The translations under genes were made by a program, and so were the position numbers. From assembly GCA_035504095.1 (NCBI GenBank), contig DATJSN010000079.1, forward strand, positions 1-64,000: a stretch of 64,000 nucleotides of DNA, in the 5' to 3' direction. The notes beneath the pieces were generated by a model that was given only the letters and a program-made list of their open reading frames with translations, was not told where the DNA came from and searched no databases. This DNA is from DATJSN01 sp035504095 (lineage in GTDB: Bacteria > Planctomycetota > Phycisphaerae > WQYP01). The number at the start of each line of letters is the position of its first letter. Position 1 is the first letter of the stretch. This document shows, in pieces, positions 34,765 through 44,311 of this stretch.

Positions 34765-36583
34765 CTTTTACCGCGACCATAGTCGTGTCGTCGATGCGTT
34801 TATTTAAACCGACAAAGCGACGTGTATCCCAGATGATCTGTCGGCACAACTGTTCCGCGGGCAGATTCGCATATTTAAGCAGAGCCTCGCGCATGCGCTG
34901 TTTGCCGAACTTTTCGCCGTTGAAGCTCATGGCGTCTGTAAGTCCGTCAGTATAAATGAAAAGCAGATCGCCTTTTTCCAAATAAACGACCTCTTTGGCA
35001 TATTTTTCCGTGGGATTTATGCCAATTACCATGCCGCCGACGCCGAGTTCACGCAGATCACCATTGCGCAAAAGTAGAGCGGGATCATGGCCAGCGTCGC
35101 AATAAGTGAGCCGTCGGGTGCGGTAATCAAGCGTGCCGTACCATATGGTGACAAATTCGTTGCTTCGGGTATCTGCAGCCATGGCGCGATTCACTCGCGA
35201 CATGATTTCGTCCAGGTCGTAAATATCACTTGCATAAGCACGAATGGACGCCCGCGCCGAAGCCATCAGCAGCGAGGCAGGTATTCCTTTGCCCACGACA
35301 TCGGCCACGGCGATGCCGACGCCGCTGGTGCCGAATTCAATAAAATCATAAAAATCGCCGCCGAGTTCATTGCACGGTACATAGAGCGCGGCAATGTCGA
35401 ATCCCGGCGCCGTCGGCGCTTTAGCCGGAATCATCCGACGTTGTACTTCAGCGGCTATCTGCACTTGTTTTTGCAAACGCTCTTTTTCCAGCGATTCCTG
35501 CTGAAGCCTGGCATTTTCGATTGCCGCTGCTGCCTGACTTGCAACGGATTCGAGCAATTTGACGTCATAGTCTGAAAATTCCTTGCGCTCGGCGGTGTAG
35601 ACGCGCAACACTCCGATGGTGCGGCCCGTGTAGATCAGAGCGACGGACAACATGGAGGCGATGCCCTCGCGTTTGGCTTCTTCGGGGTAAGCAACGCGCG
35701 GATCAGTGGTCATATCGGCGATGTAGACCACCTTGCCGGAAAGGACTTCACGATCCACGGTACTTTGCGCCAGAATTACCGGCCCCTTTTGTTGGTATGC
35801 TTCCGAAAGGTTGTAGACGCTTTTGAGAATTAGTTCATCTCGTTGGTCGTCCAACAGCCGAAGCGAACAGGCCTTCATGTCCAGCACTTGGGTAATACTG
35901 GATGTAACGCGATCAAGCGTTTGCTGAAGGCCGCGCGCATCGGCGAGAATGCGTGAAATATTTATTAACGTCGTAAGTTCCATCAACCGCCGGCGCAACT
36001 GCATTTCCTGCAGGCAAAGCCGCGCGATAGCATTGGCTAGTAGATATAAGAATTGTACACCCGCGGTTCTTTGCTGAAGGGTTTCCTGGCGAAGCGTGTC
36101 AAAAATAGTGCGAATCTGCGTTGTTGGTAATTGGAGTTTTTCAGCAAGTTCATTGACCATTGCCGAGCGCAATGGCGCAGGTTTTGATGGTTCCATGACA
36201 ATACTGCCGAGCCGTACGTTGGACACAATGATCGGCGCCGAAAATGACTGATCCAGGGTGCCGTCACCTTTCTGATTTCTAGTCGCGGCGATTGCTGCTG
36301 ACCGGGTCTGGAATCTTTTGCTTACCGTGGCCTGAGTAAGTGCTTTGCCGCTGGGATCCAGGATCATCGCTTTAACACCCGCCACAGAGGCCAAGGCGTC
36401 CTGTATGTCTTGTAGTGTTGCCAGATCGATATAGTCCGTAAGTCGTGAGGGTTCTAAGAACATCTTCTGATCTTCGTTGAGCGCGCCCACAACTGGAGAC
36501 TGTTTGCCGGTTTCCAGCGTAGTAGTGGAAATCTCCAAGCGGGTGGGCGAATCGATAAATGATTTGACTTCGTTTGTATTCAA
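34754..36583 (-). CDS. PocR-GAF-SpoIIE (PP2C-type) serine phosphatase
   Basis: 609 residues in three parts. Residues about 45-175 resemble a PocR ligand-binding domain (YIDLATLQDIQDALASVAGV; GKALTQATVSKRF). Residues about 200-360 are a GAF domain (LTTLINISRILADARGLQQT; ASMLSVALIYTGRTIGVLRV). A short coiled coil (QEESLEKERLQKQVQIAAEV-like) connects to the SpoIIE phosphatase with GGDFYDF, VADVVGKGIPASLLMA, CDAGHDPALLL and IYTDGLTDA metal motifs. It is the RsbU pattern that acts on anti-anti-sigma factors; no partner STAS or RsbW gene is adjacent. Its 3' end overlaps pabB. Confidence 0.88.
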   Translation of the reverse strand: MNTNEVKSFIDSPTRLEISTTTLETGKQSPVVGALNEDQKMFLEPSRLTDYIDLATLQDIQDALASVAGVKAMILDPSGKALTQATVSKRFQTRSAAIAATRNQKGDGTLDQSFSAPIIVSNVRLGSIVMEPSKPAPLRSAMVNELAEKLQLPTTQIRTIFDTLRQETLQQRTAGVQFLYLLANAIARLCLQEMQLRRRLMELTTLINISRILADARGLQQTLDRVTSSITQVLDMKACSLRLLDDQRDELILKSVYNLSEAYQQKGPVILAQSTVDREVLSGKVVYIADMTTDPRVAYPEEAKREGIASMLSVALIYTGRTIGVLRVYTAERKEFSDYDVKLLESVASQAAAAIENARLQQESLEKERLQKQVQIAAEVQRRMIPAKAPTAPGFDIAALYVPCNELGGDFYDFIEFGTSGVGIAVADVVGKGIPASLLMASARASIRAYASDIYDLDEIMSRVNRAMAADTRSNEFVTIWYGTLDYRTRRLTYCDAGHDPALLLRNGDLRELGVGGMVIGINPTEKYAKEVVYLEKGDLLFIYTDGLTDAMSFNGEKFGKQRMREALLKYANLPAEQLCRQIIWDTRRFVGLNKRIDDTTMVAVKVTG

Positions 36584-36659
36584 GGCGGATTGGCTCTCAC
36601 AGATTTTCTTGGCGCCGCAAAACCTGTCGGGCAGCGCTATGATAAATATTTAGCGAGTT

Positions 36660-38546
36660 TCAGGGATTTGCACCATTGGCGCCGACTCCCGACGAAGAAT
36701 CAGAAGCGGGCTTTTCCAGCCAGGCTTTATGCAAAATGGCGGGCCAAGGATCTGAGTTATTCCAGCCGGCCCAGGTGTTCAACATGCTTTCTAGTTTTGG
36801 TTTCTGGTCCGTCTGGTAATAAATATATGAGAGCAGAAACGCGGCAGTGTCGCTCTTTTCTACAGCCATCGGCTCCAGATCCGCTGTGATTGAAGCCAGC
36901 GCATTACTGGGCAACATTACCGAAAGATTGTACCGAACCGCCGTAAGTTCAGGGTGATTGGTGAATAAAGCTTTCAGATCGCTAACAGCACTGATATAAA
37001 AACCTCCTCCCAGCTCAGCATTAGCCTGTCCGACCACCGGGAGCATATTATTCGAATCAATCATTGCGGCCGCCTGGTAATCCTCAATGGCATACAAAAA
37101 CAAACCCTTTTTGAGGTTGTTCTGCGCTGATTTCATGAAATTATTAAAATCACCAGGAGTGGGTCCAACCAGCGTGTTGAGCGTCCGAACATTTTGACCC
37201 ACCTGAAGTTCGTCGGACAATCCTGATGATAACTTTATACCCGTCGGTTGAGCAGAGCCAGAATTATTTGTTGGTGAAGTGTTGTTCGCATTGCTATTGG
37301 TATTATTGTTTACAGATGAATTTGGCGGTGTACCTGTATTTTGGCCTCCGGGTGTCGTGCCGGCTTGTTGACCTGTCAAAGAAGCAATCGGCAGACCAGT
37401 AATGGGATCAATCTGTAGTACATTCTGATTCTGTTGTTCCTGAGAATTAGGAGTAGTCTGAATTAACGCGGGTTTACCAGGTAATCCCGGTGCGGTAATC
37501 GCACTTTTTTTCCCGCTGGCCAGCTCATTAAGTAGTTGTTGATATAAATCACCGCCCGACGCCGGCTGATTTGTTTTTGGAGCTCCGACGAGACCAACAA
37601 TAGGTTGGCCAATTCCCTGAGGAATGGAGTTGTTTTGTGCTTGTCCGTTACCATATTGACCGTTGATCAAGCTATTCACTTGCGCTGGATTGGAATATGA
37701 ATTGGTTCCATTACTGGAATTGTTGTTCGTATTTGCACCGGACTGCGCAGATAAAAACTGGCCATTGAGTGAATTTTTTAACGAAGCTTGTTGTACCTGA
37801 GTTTGCCGGAGTCCGAACAACGGGCTTACCTGTCCGATCAAGGCGGATTCTCCACCGTTATAGATTGGATATCCAGGCAGTGGAGTTACCAGTGAAGACC
37901 CGCCATATATTGTCGGAGAATTGGCCCCGAAATATCCAAATGGCGATACATAACTCGTAGCCCCAACGCCATAAACCGACCCATTGCCAATATTGTTACT
38001 ATTGGCGTATCCCATACCTTGAGGATTTAACCCTGGGTTCAAAGCATTGATGTTATTGTTGTAGCTGTTAATGGATGAGCCGTTGCTCACGGCGTTAACA
38101 GTATAGAGCGGTAAAGAACCCTGCGGAATTTGCTGCAAGTTAGAAAATGAATTTTGATTGACCGCCGGAATGCGTGCGTAAGTGGTTCCACCACCTGGTA
38201 TGGTAACCGGCACTACCTGATAAGTTGTTCTGGGTACTAGGACACTTCCGTTGATCGCCGCCGAGCCGTAGAGGTTCGGATTTATGGGTTCATATCCCTG
38301 AATAGGCGTATTGCTGCCGCCTGTACCAACCATAGGGTTTGCGTCCAAGGCATTCCCATATTGCGCCTGTTGTTGTGCCTGCGAGACTGTGGGGCTTATT
38401 ATGCAACCAATGGTCACATAGACCGCGATTCTCAAAAAAGCCGTCAGGGTTCGATTAGAACTATGAACGGGCCTTTCACTTTGTCCGCGTTTTATTGTGC
38501 CGCCCCCAATTGGGTGAAAGCATTTTGTTGTGTGCTTATCAAACAT
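36660..38546 (-). CDS. Large Asn/Gln-rich secreted protein with TPR-like C terminus
   Basis: 628 residues. A polar N terminus leads to a hydrophobic signal (AFLRIAVYVTIGCIISPTVS, cleavage probably at SQA-QQ). Residues about 45-430 are low-complexity, rich in Asn, Gly, Gln and Ser with repeated NNN tracts and GQ/GN pairs. The last 180 residues look folded and helical (DFNNFMKSAQNNLKKGLFLY; AIEDYQAAAMIDSNNMLPVV; LSYIYYQTDQKPKLESMLN), resembling TPR units. The start has CAGGAGATTA just upstream. The function is unknown; it could be a secreted or surface protein. Confidence 0.75.
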   Translation of the reverse strand: MFDKHTTKCFHPIGGGTIKRGQSERPVHSSNRTLTAFLRIAVYVTIGCIISPTVSQAQQQAQYGNALDANPMVGTGGSNTPIQGYEPINPNLYGSAAINGSVLVPRTTYQVVPVTIPGGGTTYARIPAVNQNSFSNLQQIPQGSLPLYTVNAVSNGSSINSYNNNINALNPGLNPQGMGYANSNNIGNGSVYGVGATSYVSPFGYFGANSPTIYGGSSLVTPLPGYPIYNGGESALIGQVSPLFGLRQTQVQQASLKNSLNGQFLSAQSGANTNNNSSNGTNSYSNPAQVNSLINGQYGNGQAQNNSIPQGIGQPIVGLVGAPKTNQPASGGDLYQQLLNELASGKKSAITAPGLPGKPALIQTTPNSQEQQNQNVLQIDPITGLPIASLTGQQAGTTPGGQNTGTPPNSSVNNNTNSNANNTSPTNNSGSAQPTGIKLSSGLSDELQVGQNVRTLNTLVGPTPGDFNNFMKSAQNNLKKGLFLYAIEDYQAAAMIDSNNMLPVVGQANAELGGGFYISAVSDLKALFTNHPELTAVRYNLSVMLPSNALASITADLEPMAVEKSDTAAFLLSYIYYQTDQKPKLESMLNTWAGWNNSDPWPAILHKAWLEKPASDSSSGVGANGANP

Positions 38547-38914
38547 AAAACTTAATCTCCTGAAAATCCATCAGAAGTTCAATCTGCACAATCCATTATA
38601 CTCGCAATATGCCTTAAATAGTTTTGTCAACGCTTATATTTATTTTTCTTGATTAGCAGGGAAATATATTCGTTAAAGCGTTGTTTATTGGCTTTATATT
38701 CACAAACAACAAAATAATCGTCTAAAAAGTACGTTATATAAATATTCACTGGACTAGTCATGGTCGTTTAATGTACTATCCAAACAGACGCCGTACAAAT
38801 TAATCAAGGGTTAACAGCGATTGGTCCGAATAATAGAAATAGACTATCGTTCAGGCGGCAGGATGCCGCTCGTCTGGATTGAATCTAAGACGAAAGAGAA
38901 AGGAGTCCAGCGTC
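38547..38914. other. AT-rich intergenic region upstream of lexA locus
   Basis: About 370 bp between divergent genes. On the minus strand a TATAAT at 38603-38598 could serve the large secreted protein, without a good -35. Positions 38620-38800 are very AT-rich. A GAGAAAGGAG at 38897-38906 belongs to the next frame. No tRNA or clear operator is seen. Confidence 0.4.
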
Positions 38915-39751
38915 ATGTCCGTTTCCAAAAATTGTTCCACGACGGATGTAACTCTGAGCAAAACCACTACACCAGCCACTTGGCAACCGACCAGTGGTGC
39001 ATTTGTTCCGATTTTTCGGATCAAGCCAGGCAAATCGCTCAAGACTGGCCAGATGAATCTTGGACATCCGCTCAAGCAAATGGATATGCCGTTATGCACT
39101 TTTGGCCCGGGCGGCGAATACCAAGTGGACTGGTATCCACATCGCTATCGTCCAACGGATTCACAAAATGGGATAGAACACGGCACGCTATCGCCAGTTT
39201 CACTTTTGATGGCAGAGATCCGCGACTTGTTTTTGGGTGTTCATCCCGGGCGTCATTACAGGTGCGAAACGCATCCCGAACAACTCGACGGGTGTCCATC
39301 TTGCGGACAACCGGCGATGATGTCGGTCTGGGCGATACGAGGCGTAAGCAGAATTCTCGGATTTACCTCCAATATCGACAAAAAACTGCCGGGAAACGCG
39401 TCCGTCGCTCATATTGGTCTTGTATCCCCGGATGCTGCGGCGGGTCAACCCAAGCATTTGGGTTTTTCGCTACCTGCGACTCGGTCCGACAATCAACACC
39501 GTACGCAGCGGATCCATGGTTTTAGATCGGAGGACATCTATGACACCAACTCCCAAGCAGTTGGCAATTCTTACCGCCATCCGCGATTACCGGCGACAAC
39601 AAGGCTTTTCGCCGACGATGCAGGAATTAGCCGACCAACTCGGCGTATCCAAAGTCACCGTGTTCGAACACGTCGAAGCATTGGAACGAAAAAAATTAAT
39701 CCAGCGGGAGCCGCACAGGGCTCGCTCTTTGATGGTGCATCCCACGGTTAA
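38915..39751 (+). CDS. Doubtful protein overlapping lexA
   Basis: A 278-codon frame opening with an ATG that has AAAGGAG 9 bp upstream. The first 150 residues look possibly coding (LMAEIRDLFLGVHPGRHY; CETHPEQLDGCPSCGQPAM, with a C-x2-C). From about 39540 the frame runs under the true lexA in another phase, so the last 70 residues are surely not real. It may be a gene broken by a frameshift near 39350-39500, or non-coding. Another long frame at 38821-39525 overlaps it and looks less protein-like. Confidence 0.3.
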   Translation: MSVSKNCSTTDVTLSKTTTPATWQPTSGAFVPIFRIKPGKSLKTGQMNLGHPLKQMDMPLCTFGPGGEYQVDWYPHRYRPTDSQNGIEHGTLSPVSLLMAEIRDLFLGVHPGRHYRCETHPEQLDGCPSCGQPAMMSVWAIRGVSRILGFTSNIDKKLPGNASVAHIGLVSPDAAAGQPKHLGFSLPATRSDNQHRTQRIHGFRSEDIYDTNSQAVGNSYRHPRLPATTRLFADDAGISRPTRRIQSHRVRTRRSIGTKKINPAGAAQGSLFDGASHG

Positions 39752-40154
39752 ACTTCCCGACGAAATCAGATCGACCGCCATGCCTTTGGTCGGCACGATT
39801 GCCGCAGGTCGACCAATTGAGGCTGTGGAAACCCCCGATACCGTCGATCTTGAGGAAATGTTCTCCTCACGCCACAGCACGTTTATATTGCGCGTGCGCG
39901 GCGATTCCATGATTGAAGACCACATTGCCGATGGCGACCTGGTCGTTGTGGAAAGTCGACCATCTGCTCGCGACGGTGATATAGTCGTAGCTTTGCTTCC
40001 GGATGATTCCGCGACACTTAAACGTTTTTATCGTGAAAAGGACCGTATACGTCTTCAACCCGCTAATGGAGACATGAAGCCTATATACGTCGGTCCTGAT
40101 CTGAAAATTCGGGGCGTGGTGATAGGAGTTCTTAGAGCTTATCCTAATAACTAA
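39540..40154 (+). CDS. lexA: LexA repressor / SOS regulator
   Basis: 204 residues. The N-terminal winged helix (MTPTPKQLAILTAIRDYRRQ; GFSPTMQELADQLGVSKVTV) binds SOS boxes. The self-cleavage site is Ala89-Gly90 (GTIAAGRPIEA), and the Ser/Lys dyad is S123 (RGDSMIEDHI) and K161 (ATLKRFY). The start at 39540 is set by GGAGG at 39529-39533, 6 bp away; the upstream extension to 39414 is not LexA-like. RecA-stimulated self-cleavage is expected. The SOS-box sequence used by planctomycetes is not known to me, so no operator is marked. Confidence 0.94.
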   Translation: MTPTPKQLAILTAIRDYRRQQGFSPTMQELADQLGVSKVTVFEHVEALERKKLIQREPHRARSLMVHPTVKLPDEIRSTAMPLVGTIAAGRPIEAVETPDTVDLEEMFSSRHSTFILRVRGDSMIEDHIADGDLVVVESRPSARDGDIVVALLPDDSATLKRFYREKDRIRLQPANGDMKPIYVGPDLKIRGVVIGVLRAYPNN

Positions 40155-40170
40155 TCGGACGGCGATGATA

Positions 40171-40800
40171 TCATTTCTTTTTTTTTCTCTTCGGCGTTCT
40201 CATGCCATAATAAAGAATCTTGCTCACGTCCTTACCCTCTCGCCATTTTTTGTAAATAAGCAATGACTGTTCAATCACCGGCAAGGCATATTCTACCGGC
40301 ATAACGTCATCCACCACGACGCGCTTGTTTTCCAAACCCTTGTAATCTTCAAAAAACCGTTTAAGCACTGAAAGTTTGTGCGGCGGCAATTGGTGCACGT
40401 CGTTATAACTGTTGTATTCTGGGTCATTGACGTGCACCGCGATGATTTTGTGGTCCATTTGATTCTGGTCTTTCATGGTCATCAGGCCGATCGCCCGGGC
40501 TTCCACGATGGTCAGTGGATACACCGCCTCAGCACCCAGCACCAAGACATCCAGTGGATCACCATCGTCCGCCATCGTTTGAGGAATAAATCCATAATTG
40601 GCCGGATAATAAACTGCGGAATGCAGAACGCGATCCAATTTTAACAGACCGCTGATCTTGTCCAGTTCATATTTATTCGATGAACCAAGTGGAATTTCAA
40701 TGATGGCGTTAAATACTAAAGGCAAAGTTGCATCGCTGGGACTCACGTCATGCCATGGGCTTGTACCCCGCGTCGGTTTATATTTTCCCAGTGGTTCCAT
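40171..40800 (-). CDS. ppa: Inorganic pyrophosphatase (family I)
   Basis: Hydrolyses pyrophosphate released by biosynthesis. 209 residues: [20 protein letters not shown], the active-site stretch [20 protein letters not shown] with metal-binding Asp residues, then [18 protein letters not shown] and [21 protein letters not shown] lysine-rich tail (PKRKKKK) is unusual for the family. Convergent with lexA, 16 bp apart. Confidence 0.94.
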   Translation of the reverse strand: MEPLGKYKPTRGTSPWHDVSPSDATLPLVFNAIIEIPLGSSNKYELDKISGLLKLDRVLHSAVYYPANYGFIPQTMADDGDPLDVLVLGAEAVYPLTIVEARAIGLMTMKDQNQMDHKIIAVHVNDPEYNSYNDVHQLPPHKLSVLKRFFEDYKGLENKRVVVDDVMPVEYALPVIEQSLLIYKKWREGKDVSKILYYGMRTPKRKKKK

Positions 40801-40876
40801 GATATTTCCTCCACAAGTATAGATGTTAGCGGAGTGTAATGGTCAGAGTCTTAAGTTGCCACCAGCCTATGCTCCT

Positions 40877-42043
40877 TCATGCACTTTGAAGATGCTTGAG
40901 TTCCTCCTGGGCCAATGCTCGTTGAGCGGGGTCGTGAAGTTTCGTGAGTACTTTATTTAGTAGTTCAATGGCCCGCTGAGGCTGAGGCTGGTAGCGTGCA
41001 TAAATTAGTCCCAATATGAGTTCTACTTGTTGCGCCTCTGGACCAGACGAGTAGTATTTCAGATAGTCTTCGTAAACCTGCGATGCATACGGATACTTTC
41101 CTTCAGACATCAGTTGGTTACCGATATCTAATTGCACCTCGGCGGGAAAAACCTGACTTGGATCAATTTGGCGGAGTTGCACAAACGCTGATGCTGCCTC
41201 AGCCATATGATGTTCCTTGCGAAGTTGTAGAATTTGCTCGCGCAACGAGGCAATTCGTGGATCAGGAGAGATGGTAGATGCTGACGTACGTGGCAGATAA
41301 ACCGTTTGCGGCATTCGTCCTCCAGAGGGCGGTGCACTGGTGAACGGATTGTACCCCTTGGATACCAATTGCTGATATTCTCGCCGTCGCCGCCAGCGAC
41401 TGATTAACGCCAGTAAATCGTAGTGATCCCTTGGCACCAGACCAGTGGTCAAGACCAAAACGCCTACAACAAAACCCGTCGCATATCCGCTCAGGTGAGC
41501 CAGATGCGCTACATTATCGGTTTGAAAGTATTCACCAGCCAGGTCGTAAAATATGATCTGGCCGAGAACAAACAATATGCTGGGAATGTCAAAAATAAAA
41601 TATAGAAACCAGACACGTATTCTGGTCATCGGCGCCAAAACCAGAAATAATCCCGCAACAGAAGCAATGGATCCTGAAGCACCCAGCGTTGCTGCCGGCG
41701 ATGAAAGCATTTGTCCGCAGCCGGCAATGACGCCTCCGGTGAGAAAGAACAACAGGTAAGGCACATGGCCAAGTTTCTCATTCATTTGATTTCCGAAGAC
41801 CCACAGAAAGAGCATGTTTCCCAGAATATGCATGAGATTGGCATGCAAAAATTGATAGGTGATAAATTGATATAAATGCGGATTCTCCGGATTCAGCATG
41901 AATTTGTCCCAGCCGAAGGACAAGCCGTATGGCGTGAGTGGTTGTTGATGGCTGAAAAAATATATAACCACGCAGGCCGCGATAATTGCCCAGTTCATCA
42001 CCGGCGTGCGGCGTTGCGGAGCATCAGTGCCAATAGGGATCAT
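40877..42043 (-). CDS. Rhomboid-family intramembrane protease with C-terminal TPR-like region
   Basis: 388 residues. The rhomboid core has FLHANLMHILGNMLFLWVFG, the catalytic Ser123 in LGASGSIASVAG and His183 in AHLSGYATG; about six helices. Residues about 205-388 lie outside the membrane and form a charged helical region with TPR-like spacing (REQILQLRKEHHMAEAASAF; YPYASQVYEDYLKY; RAIELLNKVLTKLHDPAQRA). The substrate is unknown. It reads towards ppa on the same strand (76-bp gap). The 5' side is occupied by MITE copy 2. Confidence 0.9.
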   Translation of the reverse strand: MIPIGTDAPQRRTPVMNWAIIAACVVIYFFSHQQPLTPYGLSFGWDKFMLNPENPHLYQFITYQFLHANLMHILGNMLFLWVFGNQMNEKLGHVPYLLFFLTGGVIAGCGQMLSSPAATLGASGSIASVAGLFLVLAPMTRIRVWFLYFIFDIPSILFVLGQIIFYDLAGEYFQTDNVAHLAHLSGYATGFVVGVLVLTTGLVPRDHYDLLALISRWRRRREYQQLVSKGYNPFTSAPPSGGRMPQTVYLPRTSASTISPDPRIASLREQILQLRKEHHMAEAASAFVQLRQIDPSQVFPAEVQLDIGNQLMSEGKYPYASQVYEDYLKYYSSGPEAQQVELILGLIYARYQPQPQRAIELLNKVLTKLHDPAQRALAQEELKHLQSA

Positions 42044-42054
42044 TAATACCTCTT

Positions 42055-42330
42055 GGGGTCTCTAACAAAACGAGCCGGGAGCCGCGTTGGGCCGCAAATA
42101 GCCCAGATGCAAGGCGGAGGCCCGAAGCCGTATCCGAAGGATGATACATCAAGGGCCGACAACGCCGCAGATGGGCTACTTGCGGCCCAACCCTCCGGGA
42201 CGCGGTGCCTTTTCGGTCCCATACAGCATCGCTTCTCCTCGCTGTATTGTAATACTCGAATCGTCGAAGCTCCTTGTCTGGGACCAAAATTCTCAGCGTC
42301 GCGGCCCCGCCTTGTTTTGTTAGAGACCCT
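42055..42330 (-). mobile_element. MITE-like element, full-length copy 2 (inverted)
   Basis: About 275 bp bounded by GGGGTCTCTAACAAAAC and GTTTTGTTAGAGACCC. As a whole it is the reverse complement of copy 1 at 18841-19116, about 85% alike by eye, with the same internal pairs (GGCCGCAAATAGCCC against GGGCTACTTGCGGCC). It starts 12 bp upstream of the rhomboid start codon and ends about 100 bp before thuA. Short frames inside are spurious. No clear target duplication is visible. Confidence 0.75.
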
Positions 42331-42432
42331 TCTAGAGACTAAGGTGGTCCGAATCCATATTCAAGTTTATACTCACCATTCATTTGATTCTAACCAGAGT
42401 CATAGAGGTTCTTAATTTAGGAAGGTCCCACC

Positions 42433-43155
42433 ATGCCTGCAGACATTCGCGTAACCGTCTGGCACGAATATCGGCACGAAAAAAAAGACCCCAAAGTAAA
42501 AGCAATTTATCCGGATGGTATTCACAAAACCATCGCTGCTGCGCTCCAAAGCGCCGGCGGTTTGCAGGTGCGTACAGCAACGTTGGATGAACCGGAACAT
42601 GGGTTAACCGATCAAGTACTTGCTAACACAGACGTACTTACATGGTGGGGGCACCTGGTCCATCATGAAGTTAAGGATGATGTAGTCGCGAGAGTGCACC
42701 AACGTATTCTCGGAGGTATGGGATTGATTGTTCTGCATTCAGGGCATTTTTCAAAAATATTTCGCTTGCTCATGGGTACGAGTTGCGATTTGAAATGGCG
42801 CGAATCAGATGATCGGGAAATTCTCTGGCTCACTGCGCCGGGGCATCCGATTGTTCAGGGTCTTTCTGATCATATCATCATTGAACGCGAGGAAATGTAC
42901 GGTGAACATTTTGATGTCCCCGAGCCTGAACAAACCATATTGATCAGTTCATTTACCGGCGGCGAAGTTTTTCGCAGCGGTGTGACCTATCACCGCGGGG
43001 CGGGGAAAATTTTCTATTTCCGACCCGGACACGAAACGTATCCGACCTATCACAATAAACAAGTTCAGCAGATTATCATCAATGCCGTACGTTGGGCAGC
43101 GCCCACGCCAAACAGCGCCGTTCAAACCTACGGCAACCGTAAGCCATTGCCTTAA
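42433..43155 (+). CDS. ThuA-like domain protein
   Basis: 240 residues with the class I glutamine-amidotransferase-like ThuA fold: [14 protein letters not shown] at the N terminus, [40 protein letters not shown] and [18 protein letters not shown] [10 protein letters not shown], then [20 protein letters not shown] and [20 protein letters not shown]. Related proteins act in trehalose or other sugar metabolism, and many planctomycete members are annotated trehalose utilisation. GGAAGG is at 42420-42425. Its stop overlaps the convergent lgt stop by 4 bp. Confidence 0.85.
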   Translation: MPADIRVTVWHEYRHEKKDPKVKAIYPDGIHKTIAAALQSAGGLQVRTATLDEPEHGLTDQVLANTDVLTWWGHLVHHEVKDDVVARVHQRILGGMGLIVLHSGHFSKIFRLLMGTSCDLKWRESDDREILWLTAPGHPIVQGLSDHIIIEREEMYGEHFDVPEPEQTILISSFTGGEVFRSGVTYHRGAGKIFYFRPGHETYPTYHNKQVQQIIINAVRWAAPTPNSAVQTYGNRKPLP

Positions 43156-44231
43156 AGGTTTTTGGGGGATTCCGTTTTATGGTTTTGAATTCGCGCTGCG
43201 GAAACAATTTCACTTACAGGCACGCGCCGTCGTATGGCCCAAATCCAAAATGCCAAACCGAGGAAAAACATAGGTATGCTATACAGCACGCCCCGACTGA
43301 TCCAAAACCCGAAAATCATTTGTGGATGATCGCCAACCCTGAATTGTTCACCAATAATCCGCATGATCGGGTATAGCGTCGCAAACGCGCCGGTAGCGAC
43401 GCCGTCTTTGTTCCAGCGCCGCCCGATCAAATAGCAAAGTACAAAGAGCAGAACCCCTTCCAAACTTGCTTCAATAAGCTGCGAAGGAATCCGCGGCGGC
43501 AGAATCTCCCGCAGTTGCGCAATCACATATTGATCCTGGTGCCGCGCTAGATTGACAATTTCCGCGGTTGGATTTGTCAGCATTGCGTGCATCACCGATG
43601 GACTTTGCTGCATCACTGGGTCATTAGCTAAAACGTTTTGTATCAATTGATTGACCTGATCTGCACTCACCGTTGGTTCAGCAGGCGACGATGGCGGCAT
43701 CGTAAGTTCAGTTGGAAATTGTACCGCCAGAGCCCCGTGCCAGATGTGCCCGTAGAGTTCGCCGTTGATGAAATTAGCTATGCGTCCAAATGCTATTCCA
43801 ATGGGCGCAACCATTGCCGAACAATCCACCAGATTCAAAAATGTTAGTTTATTCCAGCGCGCAAAAAGCCATATGGTAATTAGAACACCCAAAATTCCGC
43901 CGTGGGCCGACATGCCGCCGAATTGCAGTTTAAGCAGACCCCAATAGGGAAAAGGCGGCGAAAAATCGATCAGCATGTGCGGATCATAAAATAGCGCCGA
44001 GCCTAATCGGCCGCCTACCAGTACGCCGAAAATAGCCACAAAAAGCACAAAATCCATGAGTTTTTCCGGCGGCATTCGCATGCGTCTATCGCGGACGAAT
44101 TTCCGCATCAGCAGATAAGCGATGACGAATCCCGTCAGATACGCCATTCCGTACCAATGGATGCCGTAACTCGTATCGTCCCATTGCCAGATAAACGGAT
44201 TCAGGGTTTGAATGTAATAAGCTAGAATCAT
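43152..44231 (-). CDS. lgt: Prolipoprotein diacylglyceryl transferase
   Basis: Transfers diacylglyceryl to the lipobox Cys of prolipoproteins, the first step of lipoprotein maturation, which matches the many lipoproteins here. 359 residues with seven helices; the signature [13 protein letters not shown] is present, as are HGGILGVLI and [20 protein letters not shown]. Between the [12 protein letters not shown] and [12 protein letters not shown] segments there is a polar, mostly helical insertion of about 60 residues not seen in typical Lgt (usual length 260-300). Confidence 0.93.
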   Translation of the reverse strand: MILAYYIQTLNPFIWQWDDTSYGIHWYGMAYLTGFVIAYLLMRKFVRDRRMRMPPEKLMDFVLFVAIFGVLVGGRLGSALFYDPHMLIDFSPPFPYWGLLKLQFGGMSAHGGILGVLITIWLFARWNKLTFLNLVDCSAMVAPIGIAFGRIANFINGELYGHIWHGALAVQFPTELTMPPSSPAEPTVSADQVNQLIQNVLANDPVMQQSPSVMHAMLTNPTAEIVNLARHQDQYVIAQLREILPPRIPSQLIEASLEGVLLFVLCYLIGRRWNKDGVATGAFATLYPIMRIIGEQFRVGDHPQMIFGFWISRGVLYSIPMFFLGLAFWIWAIRRRVPVSEIVSAARIQNHKTESPKNL

Positions 44232-44311
44232 GACCCGGCTACTTTACCGGATGGTATAACTTTCTTACACTGCCGCTCCGTTTGTCGGCGTCGTAATATG
44301 AAGGACTTTCA

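Noticed and set aside
38821..39525. 234-codon frame before lexA, TTG start
   Set aside because: No ribosome site; Ser/Arg-rich composition like out-of-frame reading; competes with the 38915 frame, which has a better start.
42141..42323. Short frames inside the MITE-like elements (also 18814-19002)
   Set aside because: Not conserved between copies, no ribosome site; the elements' conservation is in inverted repeats, not codons.
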